Below, piece after piece: positions 6,697-8,218 of a stretch of DNA of 8,218 nt. The notes beneath the pieces are model-generated. The model made no database searches, had not been told where the DNA came from, and worked only from the letters and a program-made list of their open reading frames with translations. The stretch is taken from positions 1 to 8,218 of the forward strand of contig WGCB01000722.1 in the NCBI GenBank assembly GCA_015494005.1, in the 5' to 3' direction. Origin of the DNA: Caldilineaceae bacterium (GTDB taxonomy: Bacteria; Chloroflexota; Anaerolineae; Caldilineales; Caldilineaceae). The first letter of the stretch is position 1. Each line of letters begins with the position of its first letter. The translations under genes and the position numbers were made by a program.

Positions 6697-8218
6697 TCAA
6701 TCCCTGGGCGGGCTTTCCGCTCCCAGGATCCGCTGGGCCAGGCCGCTGTGACGCCGGGTCACCCGGTTGTTGTGCACGGCCATGGCGATGGCTTTGGGCT
6801 GCCCCACCAGGACCACCAGCCGCTTGCCCCGGGTGATGGCCGTGTAGAGCAGGTTGCGTTGGAGCATCATGTAGTGGCTGGTGAGCATGGGGATGACCAC
6901 CGCCGGGTACTCGCTCCCCTGGCTCTTGTGGACGCTGATGGCGTAGGCGTGGGTCAGCTCGTCCAGCTCCAGGAAGTCGTAGGCCACCCGCCGCCCGTCG
7001 AAGTCGATGGTCATGCGCTGCTCCACCCGGTCCACCTCCACGATCCGGCCCATGTCCCCGTTGTAGACCTCCTTGTCGTAGTTGTTGCGCAGCTGCATCA
7101 CCCGGTCCCCCAGGCGGAAGATCCGACTGCCCACCACCCGCTCCGGCTTGGCCTCGTCCGGCGGGTTCAGGGCCGCCTGCAGGGCCAGGTTCAAGGCCCG
7201 GACCCCGGCCACGCCCCGGTGCATGGGGCTCAGGACCTGGATGTCCTCTGGCGGGATGGCGAAGCGGCGAGGGATGCGGGTCTGGACCAGCTCCACGCAG
7301 AGCTGGGCTGCCCGCTCCGGGTCCTCCGTGCGGAAGAGGAAAAAGTCCGTGGCCCGCTCGTTGTCGATGAGGGGCATCTGGCCCTGATTGACCCGGTGGG
7401 CGTTGCGGACGATCAGGCTGCCCTCGGCCTGGCGGAAGATGGTGGTCAGACGCACCACCGCGGCGTTTCGGGCCAGGCGGTCCACCCAGCCGCCCTGGGA
7501 CGGGTCCTGAGCCCTCTCCTGGACCTTCTCCTGGGCAGTCTGGATGGCCTGGATGATGTCGTCCAGCACGCTGCCAGCCCCCACGCTGGGGAGCTGGTCC
7601 ACATCCCCCACCAGGAGCAGGTGCATCCCCGGCGGCACGGCCTTGAGCAGGTGGTTGGTCAGGACCAGGTCCAGCATGGAGGCCTCGTCCACGATGAGGA
7701 GATCCCCGGCCAGGGGGGACTCCTCGTTGCGGCGGAAGGCTATCCCCTCCCCGGGCTGGAACTCCAGCAGCCGGTGGATGGTCTTGGCCTCCTGGCCCGT
7801 GGTCTCGGCCAGCCGTTTGGCCGCCCGTCCCGTGGGCGCGGCCAGGAGCACCTGCCGCCCGGCCTGTTGACAGAGCTGGAGGATGGTGCGCACCGTGGTG
7901 GTTTTGCCCGTGCCCGGCCCGCCGGTGAGCACCGTCAATCGGTGGGTCAAGGCCGCCTGCACCGCCGTCTGCTGCTGGGGCGCCAGCTGGAAGCCCGTGG
8001 CCTGGGCCAGCTGACGGAAGGTCCCCTCCCAGTCCAGCCGGGCAAAGGAAGCCAGGCGGCTCTCCCCGGCCTGGAGCAGGCGGCGCAGCTGGTTGGCCAC
8101 CCCGGCCTCGCTGAAGTAGAGGGGCGTCAAATAGACCGCCGGTGCCTCCTGGAGCAGGGTCTCGGGGGAGAGGGATGGTCCAGTCTGGTAGCTGGCCCGG
8201 CTCTCCGCGGCCAGGAGC
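6697..8218 (-). CDS. recD2: RecD2-type SF1 DNA helicase, C-terminal two thirds (5' end outside window)
   Basis: ATP-dependent 5'-3' DNA helicase of the RecD2/YrrC group, acting in DNA repair without RecBC. The frame is open to the window edge; about 506 aa are visible of an expected 700-750, and the N-terminal helix-hairpin-helix part is missing. No real start is visible, since 8130 is an internal TTG. In order one sees VYLTPLYFSEAGVA (typical RecD2), Walker A GGPGTGKTTT, motif II LLIVDEASMLD, motif III LVGDVDQLPSVGAGS, motif IV region TTIFRQAEGSLIVRNAHRVNQG, motif V/VI region THAYAISVHKSQGSEYPAVV and YTAITRGKRLVVLVG. The motif set is complete for an active helicase. An extra stretch of roughly 25 residues (AQEKVQERAQDPSQGGW and flanks, about 7460-7548) lies between motifs III and IV. 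It is the first of three co-oriented genes in the window. Confidence 0.94.
   Translation of the reverse strand, partial: LLAAESRASYQTGPSLSPETLLQEAPAVYLTPLYFSEAGVANQLRRLLQAGESRLASFARLDWEGTFRQLAQATGFQLAPQQQTAVQAALTHRLTVLTGGPGTGKTTTVRTILQLCQQAGRQVLLAAPTGRAAKRLAETTGQEAKTIHRLLEFQPGEGIAFRRNEESPLAGDLLIVDEASMLDLVLTNHLLKAVPPGMHLLLVGDVDQLPSVGAGSVLDDIIQAIQTAQEKVQERAQDPSQGGWVDRLARNAAVVRLTTIFRQAEGSLIVRNAHRVNQGQMPLIDNERATDFFLFRTEDPERAAQLCVELVQTRIPRRFAIPPEDIQVLSPMHRGVAGVRALNLALQAALNPPDEAKPERVVGSRIFRLGDRVMQLRNNYDKEVYNGDMGRIVEVDRVEQRMTIDFDGRRVAYDFLELDELTHAYAISVHKSQGSEYPAVVIPMLTSHYMMLQRNLLYTAITRGKRLVVLVGQPKAIAMAVHNNRVTRRHSGLAQRILGAESPPRD

Noticed and set aside
5216..6700. 494-aa minus-strand frame joining the small acidic gene to upstream sequence
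   Set aside because: Only the last 137 residues look like a protein; the rest is a second-frame shadow of the isomerase gene and the heptamer repeat. It is not a real fusion.

Overview
The window is a GC-rich bacterial chromosomal segment made of housekeeping and regulatory genes. I see no mobile element, CRISPR array, tRNA or rRNA. The gene set and the style of the proteins (an obgE-nadD pair, an S41 peptidase with a GTG in place of the usual GKG motif, a conserved small acidic protein, a RecD2 helicase) suggest a Chloroflexota bacterium. That placement rests on recall of similar proteins and is an inference.

Layout. (1) Positions 1-1504, plus strand: the 3' part of obgE, then nadD three bases after its stop, closed by a strong intrinsic terminator. 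(2) 1566-2915, minus strand: a membrane-anchored PDZ/S41 peptidase homologue whose catalytic Lys position is Thr. (3) 2916-3693: a 778-bp non-coding, unusually AT-rich region with one candidate promoter toward the peptidase and two toward the next gene. (4) 3694-4591, plus strand: an OmpR/PhoB-type response regulator with no kinase beside it, followed by a 3' region of successive hairpins ending in an intrinsic terminator. (5) 4677-5219, plus strand: a Nudix hydrolase preceded by three 13-bp direct repeats. (6) 5216-8218, minus strand: recD2 (its 5' end lies outside the window), a sugar phosphate isomerase/epimerase-like protein, and a 137-aa conserved-looking protein of unknown function. The last of these converges with the Nudix gene so tightly that their stop codons overlap in one CTAG.

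Functionally, obgE (ribosome assembly GTPase) and nadD (NAD synthesis) form a growth-related pair. The response regulator and the peptidase are divergently arranged around the AT-rich region, so shared control is possible but not shown. The three minus-strand genes at the right are co-oriented with gaps of 126 and 140 bp and no clear terminator between them, so read-through is possible, although their functions do not form an obvious pathway.

I found no convincing new multi-gene system. The points most worth a second look are the altered active site of the S41 protein, the chain of hairpins after the response regulator, the 7-bp tandem repeat in the leader of the isomerase gene, the 13-bp triplicate before the Nudix gene, and the altered ISSTxxR-like motif in NadD.
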